DNA of 64,000 bases from RGIG3159 sp034927685 (GTDB taxonomy: Bacteria; Bacillota; Clostridia; Oscillospirales; Oscillospiraceae): contig JAYFPO010000023.1 in the NCBI GenBank assembly GCA_034927685.1, positions 186,001 to 250,000 on the forward strand, given 5' to 3'. The position numbers and the translations under genes are program-made. Positions 17,721 through 26,079 of the stretch are shown here, piece after piece (the first letter of the stretch is position 1; each line of letters starts with the position of its first letter). The notes under the pieces are model-generated. The model saw only the letters and a list, made by a program, of their open reading frames with translations, was not told the DNA's origin and did not search any database.

Positions 17721-18338
17721 TTATCCCTCCCGTTTTCTAAGGTAGACGCCCCGCCAGAAGCCAATCAGCGCGGTAAATTCCTTCCGCATGGCGGGGATAT
17801 CCGGCGGCTGCCGCAGCATCAGACTGCGCATGCAGCCATCCGAAGCCCAGTACAGCTCACGGTACATCAGCCGCAGGTCCAGTCCCGGCAGGTAGTCCGC
17901 CGGATTCAGTGCGCGAATTAGCCGCTCATTGCTCTCGGTCACCAGATGCTCGCAGCGGCGCGCGATGTCGCCGCACACCGCCGGGTCCTTCTCATAAAAC
18001 GCGCGAAGGGCAAACGCCGCAAGATCCGGGTAATCGGCCATGATCCGAAGCTTGGCCTCCATGCCGGTCTCCATGTAGTCGAAGAGGTTGCCGCCGGGCG
18101 GCAGGGAAACCTCCGCAAGGTACCGCTCGGTCAGATGGGCTGCCTCCTCCCATAGGAAGAGATACAGCTCCTTTTTATTCTGAAAATAGTGGAACAGCAG
18201 CGACTTGCTGATGCCGGCCTCCTCGGCGATCTCGCCCACCGGGCATTTTTTGTAGCTGCTGCCGCTGAACGCGCGGTATCCGGCATTCAGAATTCGCCGC
18301 CGCTTTTCCTCCGGCAGCGAGAAAAATTTTTGATTCAT
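17721..18338 (-). CDS. TetR/AcrR family repressor
   Basis: 205 aa. The N-terminal helix-turn-helix is clear: RRILNAGYRAFS, then VGEIAEEAGISKSLLFHYFQ followed by NKKELYLFLWEEA. The C-terminal ligand domain is not assignable. First gene of the unit TetR-ATPase-permease; a clean inverted repeat 14 nt before its start suggests it represses this exporter operon until an inducer is bound. Confidence 0.92.
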   Translation of the reverse strand: MNQKFFSLPEEKRRRILNAGYRAFSGSSYKKCPVGEIAEEAGISKSLLFHYFQNKKELYLFLWEEAAHLTERYLAEVSLPPGGNLFDYMETGMEAKLRIMADYPDLAAFALRAFYEKDPAVCGDIARRCEHLVTESNERLIRALNPADYLPGLDLRLMYRELYWASDGCMRSLMLRQPPDIPAMRKEFTALIGFWRGVYLRKREG

Positions 18339-18351
18339 ACTTTCATCTCCC

Positions 18352-18392
18352 GTTGACCGGATCGGTCAACATGATTGTACGCCCGTTGACCG
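18352..18392. promoter_or_regulatory. Probable TetR operator with an extra half-site
   Basis: Perfect inverted repeat GTTGACCG-GAT-CGGTCAAC at 18352-18370, plus a third copy of GTTGACCG at 18385-18392. The palindrome has the size of TetR operators and lies directly upstream of the tetR-like start; a possible minus-strand -10 (TACAAT, 18380-18375) lies between the palindrome and the third half-site. Confidence 0.7.
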
Positions 18393-18445
18393 TTTTTGAG
18401 AAGACCCCAAACGCGCCAAATCCTGGCATACCGGCGGCTGCCTGT

Positions 18446-18477
18446 CCATAGAATCCCTATTGGAGGGGATTCTATGG
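18446..18477 (+). other. Hairpin enclosing the spmA ribosome site and start codon
   Basis: 12-bp perfect stem: CCATAGAATCCC (18446-18457) pairs with GGGATTCTATGG (18466-18477), loop TATTGGAG. The Shine-Dalgarno GGAGGGG (18462-18468) spans loop and stem, and the spmA ATG (18474) lies in the 3' arm, so folding would hide both. Confidence 0.7.
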
Positions 18478-19055
18478 TCATGTCCTATATCTGGACGGGG
18501 ATGATTGCCCTGTCCCTGATCTGCTCGCTGTTTACCGGCACGCTGCCGCAGATGACCGCCGCCCTCTTTCACGGCGCGGAGTCCGCCGTCACGCTGACGC
18601 TCTCGCTGGCCGGCGTGCTCTGCCTCTGGAGCGGTATCATCGCGGTGATGAAGGAAACCGGCCTGTCGGAACGGTTGGCCGCTCTGCTGGGGCCGGTGCT
18701 CCGGTTTTTATTTCCCCAGGCTGCCGCCGATCCGGAGGCGGCACAGTGTCTTTCCGGCAACCTGACCGCCAACCTGCTGGGGCTTGGAAACGCCGCCACC
18801 CCGCTCGGCCTCAAAGCTGTGCAGCGGATGAAGGTTCTCTCCGGCTCCAACGAGGCCAGCAATGAGATGTGCCGCCTGATTGTCATGAACACGGCCTCCG
18901 TCCAGCTCATTCCCACCACGGTGGCTGCGGTCCGCAGTGCGCTGGGCGCAAATGCCCCCTTCGACATTCTCCCGGCAGTCTTAGTCAGCTCGCTCTGCTC
19001 CGTCTGCGTCGGGCTGCTGGCGTCCCGGCTGCTGGAAGGGAGGGTCCATGACTGA
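18474..19055 (+). CDS. spmA: Spore maturation protein A
   Basis: 193 aa membrane protein of the nucleoside-transporter/gate fold. GNLTANLLGLGNAATPLGLKAV and NTASVQLIPTTVAAVRSALGA are diagnostic SpmA blocks. SpmA and SpmB are needed for full spore-core dehydration and heat resistance in Bacillus and Clostridium. Start ATG 18474 is preceded by GGAGGGG; the open frame extends left to 18396 without a ribosome site. It overlaps spmB by 8 nt. Confidence 0.95.
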   Translation: MVMSYIWTGMIALSLICSLFTGTLPQMTAALFHGAESAVTLTLSLAGVLCLWSGIIAVMKETGLSERLAALLGPVLRFLFPQAAADPEAAQCLSGNLTANLLGLGNAATPLGLKAVQRMKVLSGSNEASNEMCRLIVMNTASVQLIPTTVAAVRSALGANAPFDILPAVLVSSLCSVCVGLLASRLLEGRVHD

Positions 19056-19557
19056 TCTGCTGATCCCCGCCCTGGTTTTGCTTGTGGCTGTCTCCGCCCT
19101 GACCAAAAAAGTGGAGCTGTATGCCGTGCTGCAATCCGGCGTCCGGGACGGGCTGCGTCTGCTGCTCTCCATTTTGCCGTCCCTCGTGGTGCTGCTCGCC
19201 GCAGTGGAGATGCTGCGCGCCTCCGGCGCCCTCGGCTATCTGACCAGCCTGGCCGCGCCGCTCTTTTCCCTCTTCGGCATCCCACCGGAGACCGCGCCGC
19301 TGCTGCTGGTCCGGCCCCTCAGCGGCAGCGCGGCCCTGGCCATCGGCACCGACCTCATGAAAACCTACGGCGTGGACTCGCGGATCGGCCGCACCGCCGC
19401 CGTCATGCTGGGCTCCACGGAGACCACCTTTTACACGATCAGTGTCTACTTCGGCGCGGCAGGCATCCACAAAACCCGCCATGCGGTCCCGGCGGCGCTT
19501 CTGGCCGATCTGACCGCCTTCGCCGTGGCCGCTCTGACCGTCCGGCTGTTTCTCTGA
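19048..19557 (+). CDS. spmB: Spore maturation protein B
   Basis: 169 aa partner of SpmA with the same gate-type fold. Diagnostic stretches are RPLSGSAALAIGTDLMKTYG and MLGSTETTFYTISVYFGAAG. Translational coupling with spmA is expected from the 8-nt overlap. No terminator is obvious before the argS promoter. Confidence 0.95.
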   Translation: MTDLLIPALVLLVAVSALTKKVELYAVLQSGVRDGLRLLLSILPSLVVLLAAVEMLRASGALGYLTSLAAPLFSLFGIPPETAPLLLVRPLSGSAALAIGTDLMKTYGVDSRIGRTAAVMLGSTETTFYTISVYFGAAGIHKTRHAVPAALLADLTAFAVAALTVRLFL

Positions 19558-19581
19558 GCCATTGACATACGCGAAAAACGC

Positions 19582-19610
19582 TGTACAGAAGCCGATTTTT
19601 CTGGTATAAT
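19582..19610 (+). promoter_or_regulatory. Promoter of argS
   Basis: TGTACA at 19582, 17-bp spacer, TATAAT at 19605-19610 with TGG before it. The argS ATG lies 37 nt further on; no T-box features fit into this short leader. Confidence 0.75.
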
Positions 19611-19646
19611 AGTCGGAAGCTATGAGTGAGAAAGGAAATCGGTTTC

Positions 19647-21398
19647 ATGCAAAAGCTGATTGATTTACTATCCGGCGAGGTCTCCGCCGCCTTTCAGCAG
19701 GCGGGCTACGACCCCGCTTACGGCAAGGTAACGGTTTCCGGCAGGCCGGATTTGGGCGAATACCAGTGTAATGGCGCCATGCCCGCCGCCAAGGTCTATC
19801 ACAAGGCGCCCTTCCAGATTGCGGACGAGGCTGCCCAGGCGCTGCGGGAGAACCCCGCGTTTCTGACCGTGGAGGCGGTGAAACCCGGCTTCCTCAATCT
19901 GCGCCTCTCCCCCGCGTTTCTTTCGGATTATCTGAACGCCATGACCGTCGCCGATCACTTCGGTCTGGATGGGGAGACGCGGCCAAAGACCATTGTCCTC
20001 GACTACGGCGGGCCAAACGTGGCCAAGCCGCTGCACGTCGGGCACCTGCGCTCGGCCATCATCGGCGAGAGCATCAAGCGGCTTTACCGCTACTTTGGCA
20101 ACAACGTGATCGGCGACATCCACATGGGCGACTGGGGCCTGCAGATGGGCCTGATTATCGCCGAGCTGCGGGAGCGGCAGCCGGACCTGCCCTATTTTGA
20201 CGATGCGTTTTCCGGTCCCTATCCCGAAAAGGCGCCCTTTACAATCTCGGAGCTGGAGGAGATCTACCCCACCGCCAGCGCCAAATCCAAGGTAGACGAG
20301 GACTTCGCCCGGAAGGCCCACGAGGCCACCTATCTGCTGCAAACCGGCAACCCCGGCTGCACGGCGCTATGGAAGCACATCATGGCGGTCTCCGTGGCCG
20401 ACCTCAAGCAGAACTACGGCAAGCTGGACGTCTCCTTCGACGTCTGGTACGGCGAAAGCGACGCCGAGCCCTACATCGCCCCGATGCTTCAGGACCTGAA
20501 GGCCCAGGGGCTGCTGCGGGAGAGCGACGGTGCGCTGGTCATGGACGTGACCGAGGAGGGCGACGCCAAGGAGATGCCTCCCTGCATTCTGGTCAAGTCC
20601 GACGGCGCGACGCTCTACGCCACCACCGATCTTGCCACGCTTTCGCAGCGGGAGCAGTGCTTCCGTCCGGACAAGGTGCTCTATATCGTGGATAAACGCC
20701 AGAGCCTTCACTTTGAGCAGGTCTTTCGGGCGGCCCGGAAGGGCGGCATCGTCCGGCCTGAAACGGAGCTGCAGCACATCGGCTTCGGCACCATGAACGG
20801 CAAGGACGGCAAGCCCTTCAAGACCCGGGAGGGCGGCGTCATGCGGCTGGAGCGGCTGATCGCGGAGATCACTGACTTTGTGACGGAGAAGGTCCGGGAA
20901 AACCAGATTGTCTCCGCGGACGAGGTGGACGGAACCGCGCAAAAGATCGCGATGGCCGCCCTCAAATATGGCGACCTCTCCAACCTCGCCACCAAGGACT
21001 ATGTCTTTGATCTCGACCGTTTCGCGGCCTTTGAGGGCAATACGGGGCCCTATATTCTCTATACCATCGTGCGGATCAAGTCCATCCTGTCACGCTACGG
21101 GAAAGAAGCGACCAGGATTCTGCCGCCGGAGACGGCGGAGGAAAAGGACCTGATGCTGTCCATCTCGCGGTTTTCCGATCACCTGCAGGCAGCCTACCGC
21201 GACTCCGCGCCCAATGTGCTCTGCGCCTATATCTATGAGCTTTCCGGCGCGGTCAACAAATTCTACCACGAGACGCGGATTCTAACCGAGGAGGACGCGA
21301 ACCGGCAGGCGGGCTACATCGCCCTGATCTCCCTCTCCCGCCGGATTCTGGAGACTTGCATTGCTCTGCTCGGCTTCTCCGCTCCGGAAAAAATGTAA
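19647..21398 (+). CDS. argS: Arginyl-tRNA synthetase
   Basis: 583 aa class I synthetase that charges tRNA-Arg. Visible: the N-terminal Add-1 domain, the HIGH-type motif in GGPNVAKPLHVGHLRSAIIG (about residues 117-136), the FGTMNGKDGKPFKTREGG segment that takes the place of KMSKS, and the C-terminal anticodon-binding DALR domain. Start ATG 19647 follows AAAGGAA; a GTG 21 bases upstream is in frame but lies in that ribosome site. Single-gene unit with its own promoter. Confidence 0.96.
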   Translation: MQKLIDLLSGEVSAAFQQAGYDPAYGKVTVSGRPDLGEYQCNGAMPAAKVYHKAPFQIADEAAQALRENPAFLTVEAVKPGFLNLRLSPAFLSDYLNAMTVADHFGLDGETRPKTIVLDYGGPNVAKPLHVGHLRSAIIGESIKRLYRYFGNNVIGDIHMGDWGLQMGLIIAELRERQPDLPYFDDAFSGPYPEKAPFTISELEEIYPTASAKSKVDEDFARKAHEATYLLQTGNPGCTALWKHIMAVSVADLKQNYGKLDVSFDVWYGESDAEPYIAPMLQDLKAQGLLRESDGALVMDVTEEGDAKEMPPCILVKSDGATLYATTDLATLSQREQCFRPDKVLYIVDKRQSLHFEQVFRAARKGGIVRPETELQHIGFGTMNGKDGKPFKTREGGVMRLERLIAEITDFVTEKVRENQIVSADEVDGTAQKIAMAALKYGDLSNLATKDYVFDLDRFAAFEGNTGPYILYTIVRIKSILSRYGKEATRILPPETAEEKDLMLSISRFSDHLQAAYRDSAPNVLCAYIYELSGAVNKFYHETRILTEEDANRQAGYIALISLSRRILETCIALLGFSAPEKM

Positions 21399-21440
21399 CG
21401 CAGCGTATCTGCCGCGAACTCGTGATCGCCACGAGAAAAG

Positions 21441-21529
21441 CTGTCATTCTGAGGATCGTCGGGTCGAAGAAGCGTTCCGTGATAGACGTAAATCCCGGAA
21501 AGTTCCTTCGCTTACGCTCAGGATGACAG
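21441..21529. repeat. REP-like palindromic element
   Basis: Ends CTGTCATTCTGAG and CTCAGGATGACAG are inverted repeats with one mismatch, 89 bp end to end. TGTCATTCTGAG-type elements are scattered through many gut Clostridia genomes; a related single end lies at 36109-36139. Not coding. Confidence 0.55.
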
Positions 21530-21578
21530 CATTTTTAGAGCGAATCCTGTTCTTGGAGGAAACGCCCGCGTTTCATCC

Positions 21579-21605
21579 AGGCGCGCCCGGCTGCGCCTTT
21601 TTTTT
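21579..21605 (+). terminator. Intrinsic terminator of argS
   Basis: AGGCGC / GCGCCT stem with 8-nt loop followed by eight T. It lies about 180 nt after the argS stop and just before the converging small gene. Confidence 0.7.
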
Positions 21606-21617
21606 GCGGCGACCCCA

Positions 21618-21791
21618 TTATTTCCGTTTTTTCAATCTCCGATAGTCCAGCAGGTATTTGACGCCAAGGCCGGCGCAGAGAATTGCGCCAAACAGCGCCA
21701 CCGGGGTCTGCTTCACCGCATAGATCACGAGAAGGATCACCACCGCGGCAAGGTAGGAAATACCATAGCCGAGACTTTTTTTTTCTACCAT
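21618..21791 (-). CDS. Small membrane protein, unknown
   Basis: 57 aa. Reads MVEKKSLGYGISYL..., with two hydrophobic segments (about 11-26 and 31-47) separated by KQTP, and a strongly basic end (YRRLKKRK). The start follows the DUF1934 gene's TGA by one base, with GGACAAG as a ribosome site inside that gene, so the two form an operon. No family recognised; function unknown. Confidence 0.7.
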   Translation of the reverse strand: MVEKKSLGYGISYLAAVVILLVIYAVKQTPVALFGAILCAGLGVKYLLDYRRLKKRK

Positions 21792-21792
21792 G

Positions 21793-22230
21793 TCACTTGT
21801 CCTGTTCCGGCATGGTCTTGACCTGAATGTCGAAGGTGTTGAAGCCGAGGTAGGTCCGCTCCAACTCCACGCCGTACTCCAGAAAAATGGAGCCGCCGTC
21901 GTCGGTCAGGGCGGGTTTGACCTTTCTTGCCGTGATTCCCAGCAGCAGCGCGCCCACGTCCATGGAATAGAGCGACTCCATCTTCTGCCCCTCCACAAAG
22001 ACCATTTTAGACTGCACCTTGCCGGTACGCTCCAGCGTCACCTTGTCGCCGTCCACCTCGAAGGCCGCGGTCACGCCCTCGGTACCGGTCAGGTCGCTTT
22101 CCTCATAGGAAACCCGCAGCTTTCGCCCGAAGCGCTGCAGCATGCCGCCGGTCACGAATTCCAGCGTCTGCGGTGCCTCGTGTTCCGCCTTCTGCGTGCC
22201 CCGAATCGTAATCATTGCCCGTCTTTCCAT
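21793..22230 (-). CDS. DUF1934 (YwiB-like) beta-barrel protein
   Basis: 145 aa. MITIRGTQKAEHE...ETLEFVTGG-type start, then YEESDLTGTEGVTAAFEVDGD and the late LLLGITARKVKPAL / GSIFLEYGVELE blocks match the DUF1934 lipocalin-like family common in Firmicutes. Biochemical role unknown. Ribosome site GGGAGGGATGCAGCA precedes the ATG. In Bacillus the family member also lies near argS. Confidence 0.85.
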   Translation of the reverse strand: MERRAMITIRGTQKAEHEAPQTLEFVTGGMLQRFGRKLRVSYEESDLTGTEGVTAAFEVDGDKVTLERTGKVQSKMVFVEGQKMESLYSMDVGALLLGITARKVKPALTDDGGSIFLEYGVELERTYLGFNTFDIQVKTMPEQDK

Positions 22231-22257
22231 TGCTGCATCCCTCCCATCATTTTCTCT

Positions 22258-22286
22258 ATGATATGCGATTGCTGCGCTGAAAACAA
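22258..22286 (-). promoter_or_regulatory. Promoter of the DUF1934 gene
   Basis: Reading leftward: TTGTTT at 22286-22281, 17-bp spacer, TATCAT at 22263-22258. Confidence 0.55.
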
Positions 22287-22334
22287 GAGGGAATTAAAAT
22301 TCCGCCGGATGTGGAAATTGAGAAACGAATCGTA

Positions 22335-22340
22335 TATAAT
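22335..22340 (+). promoter_or_regulatory. -10 box upstream of the 22369 gene
   Basis: TATAAT 28 nt before the ATG of the next plus-strand gene; the -35 region at a 17-bp spacing (TGGAAA) is weak. A strong ribosome site, AAAGGAGG, follows. Confidence 0.45.
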
Positions 22341-22368
22341 AAATTGATGGAAAGGAGGTCCGTGCGAT

Positions 22369-22779
22369 ATGCAACTCGACTTGACCAACAAAGATTTCCG
22401 CAGACTTCTGGACATGGTATACATTGGAAACTGGATTCTGAACTCTACCCGCGGAAACGATCGCATCACCGACTATGATAGTCTGGAAAGCAAACTGTTT
22501 TCCCTCTGCCGCGGAACTCTGATGTCCGCGCTGGTGGAATCCTGGCACGGCGTCCCCGTCCCCTCGCAGGCGTTCGCCGACGGCGGCATCCACGAGGCCA
22601 TTGCGGACTATGAGGACGCGGTGTTTTTTGACATTCTGGCCGAGGAACTGGCAAGGCGGGACATGGAATACGCCCCCATCTCCAACGATAATTACGACGA
22701 GCTGGTCTCACGCATGGAGGACTACATCGAGGAATTCGAGGCCCACGGCGCAGACAACATCTTGATTGACCCGGAATAA
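22369..22779 (+). CDS. Conserved hypothetical acidic protein
   Basis: 136 aa, soluble, acidic toward the C-terminus (SRMEDYIEEFEAHGADNI). No signal peptide, membrane helix or catalytic motif seen. The start has an excellent ribosome site, AAAGGAGGTCCGTGCGAT. It precedes greA by 23 nt, so the two are likely cotranscribed. I do not recognise the family. Confidence 0.75.
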   Translation: MQLDLTNKDFRRLLDMVYIGNWILNSTRGNDRITDYDSLESKLFSLCRGTLMSALVESWHGVPVPSQAFADGGIHEAIADYEDAVFFDILAEELARRDMEYAPISNDNYDELVSRMEDYIEEFEAHGADNILIDPE

Positions 22780-22802
22780 CCGCCAAGAAACGAGGAACTG
22801 TC

Positions 22803-23306
22803 ATGTACAACGAACTGACGCAAACTGACATCGACAAGATGCAGGCCGAGCTGGACGATCGGATCATAAACCAGCGACCCGAGCTGATTGAAGAGGTCAA
22901 GCGTACCCGCGCCTTCGGCGATCTCAGTGAGAATTATGAATACAAGGCCGCCAAGCAGGCAAAAAACCGCAACGACAGCCGCGTCCGCTACCTGCAAAAC
23001 ATGATTAAAACCGCAACGCTCATTGAGGACTGCTCCGGCGGCGACGAGGTGGGGCTCTTCGATCAGGTAACGCTCTACCTCCCCGAGGACGACGAGACGC
23101 TGGAGGTCCGGGTCTGCACCACGGTTCGGGTCAGCCCCGGCAGCGGGTACATCAGCAAGGAATCGCCGCTCGGCATCGCCATTCTCGGCAAAAAAACCGG
23201 CGACCGGGTGACGGTGCAGGTCAATGAGCAATACGGCTACGACGCCGTCATCCAGCACATTGAGAAATCCGAGGACGACGGCTCCGCGCCGCTGCTCTCC
23301 TACTGA
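22803..23306 (+). CDS. greA: Transcription elongation factor GreA
   Basis: 167 aa. The N-terminal coiled coil carries the tip sequence GDLSENYEYKAAK, matching the GDLSENAEY-type tip whose acidic residues enter the RNA polymerase secondary channel and rescue backtracked complexes. The C-terminal FKBP-like domain ends with SPLGIAILGKKTGDRVTV. Standard greA has Ala where this has Tyr after SEN. The next gene begins 16 nt downstream. Confidence 0.92.
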   Translation: MYNELTQTDIDKMQAELDDRIINQRPELIEEVKRTRAFGDLSENYEYKAAKQAKNRNDSRVRYLQNMIKTATLIEDCSGGDEVGLFDQVTLYLPEDDETLEVRVCTTVRVSPGSGYISKESPLGIAILGKKTGDRVTVQVNEQYGYDAVIQHIEKSEDDGSAPLLSY

Positions 23307-23322
23307 GGATGGAATTGGTACG

Positions 23323-25137
23323 ATGAGAGAAGTCAACGATGGAAAACGAGCCGGCGGCACGAGTCGGCGCAGTCTGCTCCGGCTTGTCGGCGCCGGCGCC
23401 GCCCTGTTGGCCGCCGTGGTCCTGACTGTGGTGTTTGCCGTAAACGGACTCCGCAACGCCGAGCTTCCGCAAAAGGAAACCCTTCAGGAGACCACCGCGG
23501 CGGCACAGCAGGAGACCGGTCTGACCGACTCGGCGGCGAACGCTTCCGGCCAGGAGACCGACTCGGCGGCGACCGGCGAAACCGAATGGCAGGAGACAAA
23601 GCCGCAAACCACCTATGAGGAATTCTCTCCGTACGCCGTTGACTCCACAACGCCGTCCAAGTACATCGCCTCCACCGAGGTCCTGGCAAACGGCAGCATA
23701 TCCTCGCAGTATCAGACCGACAACCCGATCTCCTTCGGCCTCGGCAGTGCGTATACGGCACTGCCCGGCATTTTCGCATTCCGCGGCGACAACTTCCGCA
23801 GCGGCTCCTCCTATGGAACGGCGGACCTCACAAAGAAGTCCTTCGGAGACTACTGGACCCAGCAAATCTCCACTCTGACCAGCCCCGACGGCAACGCATG
23901 GTCCGGCACCGGCTGGACCGGGCAGCCGCTGATCGTCACCTGGCCCAAGGCGACGCGGCAGATCATGAACCTCTACGACTGGGCCAAGGATGCCGACGAG
24001 TTGACCGAGGTCATCTACGCCACCATGGACGGCAACATCTACTTCCTGGATCTGAAGACCGGCAAGCAGACCCGCGACCCGCTCTTTATGGGCTACACCT
24101 TCAAGGGCTCCGGCTCGCTGGACCCACGGGGCTATCCGGTGCTCTACGTCGGCGCGGGCTACGACAGCAGCCTCGGCCGGGCACACGCCTTCGCCATCAG
24201 CCTGATCGACTACTCCGTGCTCTATGAGTTTGGCGAGAACGACTCCTTTGCCCTGCGCAACTGGTCCTGCTTCGACAGCAGCCCGCTGGTGGACGCCGAG
24301 ACCGACCAGCTCATCTACCCCGGTGAGAGCGGTATTCTCTATCTGGTCCACCTGAACACGCAATATGACGAGTCCGCCGGTACCCTCACAATGAACCCGG
24401 AAACCGTCCGCTGGCGCTATCAGGGCGTCCGTTCCTCCGACCAGTCCTACTGGCTGGGCATGGAGGACAGCGCCGTCATCTGGCAGAGCCACCTGATCGT
24501 GGCCGACAACGGCGGCAACCTGATGTGCCTCGACCTCAGCACACTGACCCTGGACTGGGTGCAGGACGTGCTGGACGACACCAACTGCTCCCCGGTCCTC
24601 TCCCTGGAGGACGGGCACCCATACGTCTACATCAGCACCTCTTTCCACCTCGGCTGGCGCAGCACCACCACCGCGGACATCCCCATCTACAAGATTGACG
24701 CCGAGACCGGCGAGATTGTCTGGCAGTACGACTATACCTGCTATTCGGAGAGCGGTGTCTCCGGCGGCGTGCAGGGCACCATCGCGCTGGGGCAGAAGAA
24801 GCTCAGCGGCATGATTTTCGTCCCCGTTTCCCGCACAGACGAGCCCTCCTCCGGCACGCTGGCCGCGCTGGACGCAAAGACCGGCGCGCTTCTCTGGGAG
24901 TACAAGACCGACAGCTATAGCTGGAGTTCGCCCACGATCGTCTACGACAAGGCCGGAAACGGCTATCTGCTCTATCCCACCTTGCTGGGCGAACTGCTGT
25001 TACTCGATGGCGCGACCGGCGAGAAGCTCAGCTCCATTGACCTCGGCGGACACATCGAGTCCACCCCCGCGGTCTACGAGAACACCGTGGTCATCGGCAC
25101 GAGAACCAATTACATCTACGGCATCACGCTGGAATAG
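23323..25137 (+). CDS. Membrane-anchored PQQ-like beta-propeller protein
   Basis: 604 aa. After a short basic stretch a single N-terminal hydrophobic helix (LVGAGAALLAAVVLTVVFAV, about 23-42) acts as uncleaved anchor or signal, followed by a low-complexity Thr/Gln/Ala/Glu linker to about residue 100. The rest is built from WD/PQQ-type blades, for example GNIYFLDLKTGKQ, GNLMCLDLSTLTLDW, IYKIDAETGEIVWQY and LAALDAKTGALLWEY. Such propellers scaffold assemblies or bind ligands outside the membrane; no quinoprotein dehydrogenase residues can be claimed. Starting at 23224 would overlap greA. Exact function unknown. Confidence 0.82.
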   Translation: MREVNDGKRAGGTSRRSLLRLVGAGAALLAAVVLTVVFAVNGLRNAELPQKETLQETTAAAQQETGLTDSAANASGQETDSAATGETEWQETKPQTTYEEFSPYAVDSTTPSKYIASTEVLANGSISSQYQTDNPISFGLGSAYTALPGIFAFRGDNFRSGSSYGTADLTKKSFGDYWTQQISTLTSPDGNAWSGTGWTGQPLIVTWPKATRQIMNLYDWAKDADELTEVIYATMDGNIYFLDLKTGKQTRDPLFMGYTFKGSGSLDPRGYPVLYVGAGYDSSLGRAHAFAISLIDYSVLYEFGENDSFALRNWSCFDSSPLVDAETDQLIYPGESGILYLVHLNTQYDESAGTLTMNPETVRWRYQGVRSSDQSYWLGMEDSAVIWQSHLIVADNGGNLMCLDLSTLTLDWVQDVLDDTNCSPVLSLEDGHPYVYISTSFHLGWRSTTTADIPIYKIDAETGEIVWQYDYTCYSESGVSGGVQGTIALGQKKLSGMIFVPVSRTDEPSSGTLAALDAKTGALLWEYKTDSYSWSSPTIVYDKAGNGYLLYPTLLGELLLLDGATGEKLSSIDLGGHIESTPAVYENTVVIGTRTNYIYGITLE

Positions 25138-25146
25138 GCAAATAGT

Positions 25147-25186
25147 GCAGGACCGCCGCAAAATGCAAATTTTGCGGCGGTCCTGC
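25147..25186. terminator. Long bidirectional terminator hairpin
   Basis: Perfect 17-bp stem GCAGGACCGCCGCAAAA with its complement, loop TGCAAA, between the converging propeller and YoaK genes. The AAAA/TTTT top of the stem supplies a short U-run in either direction. Confidence 0.8.
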
Positions 25187-25191
25187 CCCGT

Positions 25192-25863
25192 TTATTCCTG
25201 CCGTTTCTCGGCGAACATCAAAAGGAACGCAAGCAGCAAAATGCCCGCGCAGACCAGAAGCGCGCGTTCCGCCAACAGGCCAATCATCCAGTTTCCGAGC
25301 ACCGCGCCCAGGATGAAGCACACAATGATGCCATAATAGAGCAGCGCCCGCCGCAGAAAGACGCGGTCCCGGCAGCGGGAAAACCGACAGAGGTTTTCAG
25401 TCCCGCTCCGCAGATTGCCGATGCACATGGTGGTGGCAATGCCATTGCCGCGGATTTTTCGAAAGCTCTCCACCTGGATGCCGCAGGCCAGCGAAGTCAG
25501 GCTGTTGGCCAGCAGATTGAGACGCTGCGGGATCAGGCACGTCACCACGAGAAACAGGATCTCCAGCAGCAGCGATGCCTGCCGCCAGTGAAGCAGCGAC
25601 TTCCCGTTCTGCCTACTGTTGCGCCCACGCATTCCCTCTGCGAGGACGATCCCCAGAGAAAACGCCACGATGGGCGCGCCGTACCGGGCCGCCGCGGCCC
25701 AGTCGCCCCCAAACAAGTTTACGCCGAGCAGCAGCATATTCCCGGTCTGCGCGTTTGCAAACACCTTGCCCCGGCAAAGATAGGAGTAGGCGTCCATAAA
25801 CCCGCCCGCGATTGCCAGTATGGCGCCGAGCCGCGCTGTCTCCGAAGTCTGTATCCGATTCAT
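25192..25863 (-). CDS. YoaK/DUF1275 family membrane protein
   Basis: 223 aa with about six hydrophobic segments. The N-terminal GGFMDAYSYLCRGKVFANAQ and TGNMLLLGVNL are the DUF1275 signature. Function of the family is unknown. I start at ATG 25863 with GGGGAGAAG 3-11 nt upstream; the frame is open further left but has no ribosome site. A long hairpin closes it and a divergent promoter region separates it from the hydrolase operon. Confidence 0.88.
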   Translation of the reverse strand: MNRIQTSETARLGAILAIAGGFMDAYSYLCRGKVFANAQTGNMLLLGVNLFGGDWAAAARYGAPIVAFSLGIVLAEGMRGRNSRQNGKSLLHWRQASLLLEILFLVVTCLIPQRLNLLANSLTSLACGIQVESFRKIRGNGIATTMCIGNLRSGTENLCRFSRCRDRVFLRRALLYYGIIVCFILGAVLGNWMIGLLAERALLVCAGILLLAFLLMFAEKRQE

Positions 25864-25912
25864 CCGCTTCTCCCCTTCGCTGTGCATACAGCCATGCGGC
25901 TGCATTTTTTCA

Positions 25913-25941
25913 ATGTTACCATAGAAGACCGCTTCTGACAA
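25913..25941 (-). promoter_or_regulatory. Promoter of the YoaK-like gene
   Basis: TTGTCA at 25941-25936, 17-bp spacer, TAACAT at 25918-25913. Its -35 box lies 4 bp from the -35 box of the opposite promoter, so the two units could influence each other. Confidence 0.5.
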
Positions 25942-25945
25942 GTGA

Positions 25946-25973
25946 TTGACCAATCGGCAAAATCGTGTATAAT
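25946..25973 (+). promoter_or_regulatory. Promoter of the hydrolase-acyltransferase operon
   Basis: TTGACC at 25946, 16-bp spacer, TATAAT at 25968-25973 with TG immediately before it. A 5' leader of about 100 nt follows. Confidence 0.7.
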
Positions 25974-26079
25974 AATGCTTACTGCTTCGGCCGCCTTGTT
26001 TTCCAGACTTGCGGCTTTGTTTTCGATGCATTATAATAGGCAGAAAAGAACATGGCATTCCGCCGACACAGGAGGTATT

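Noticed and set aside
21399..21617. tRNA or small ORF after argS
   Set aside because: No cloverleaf seen; the short frame spans the palindromic element and terminator.
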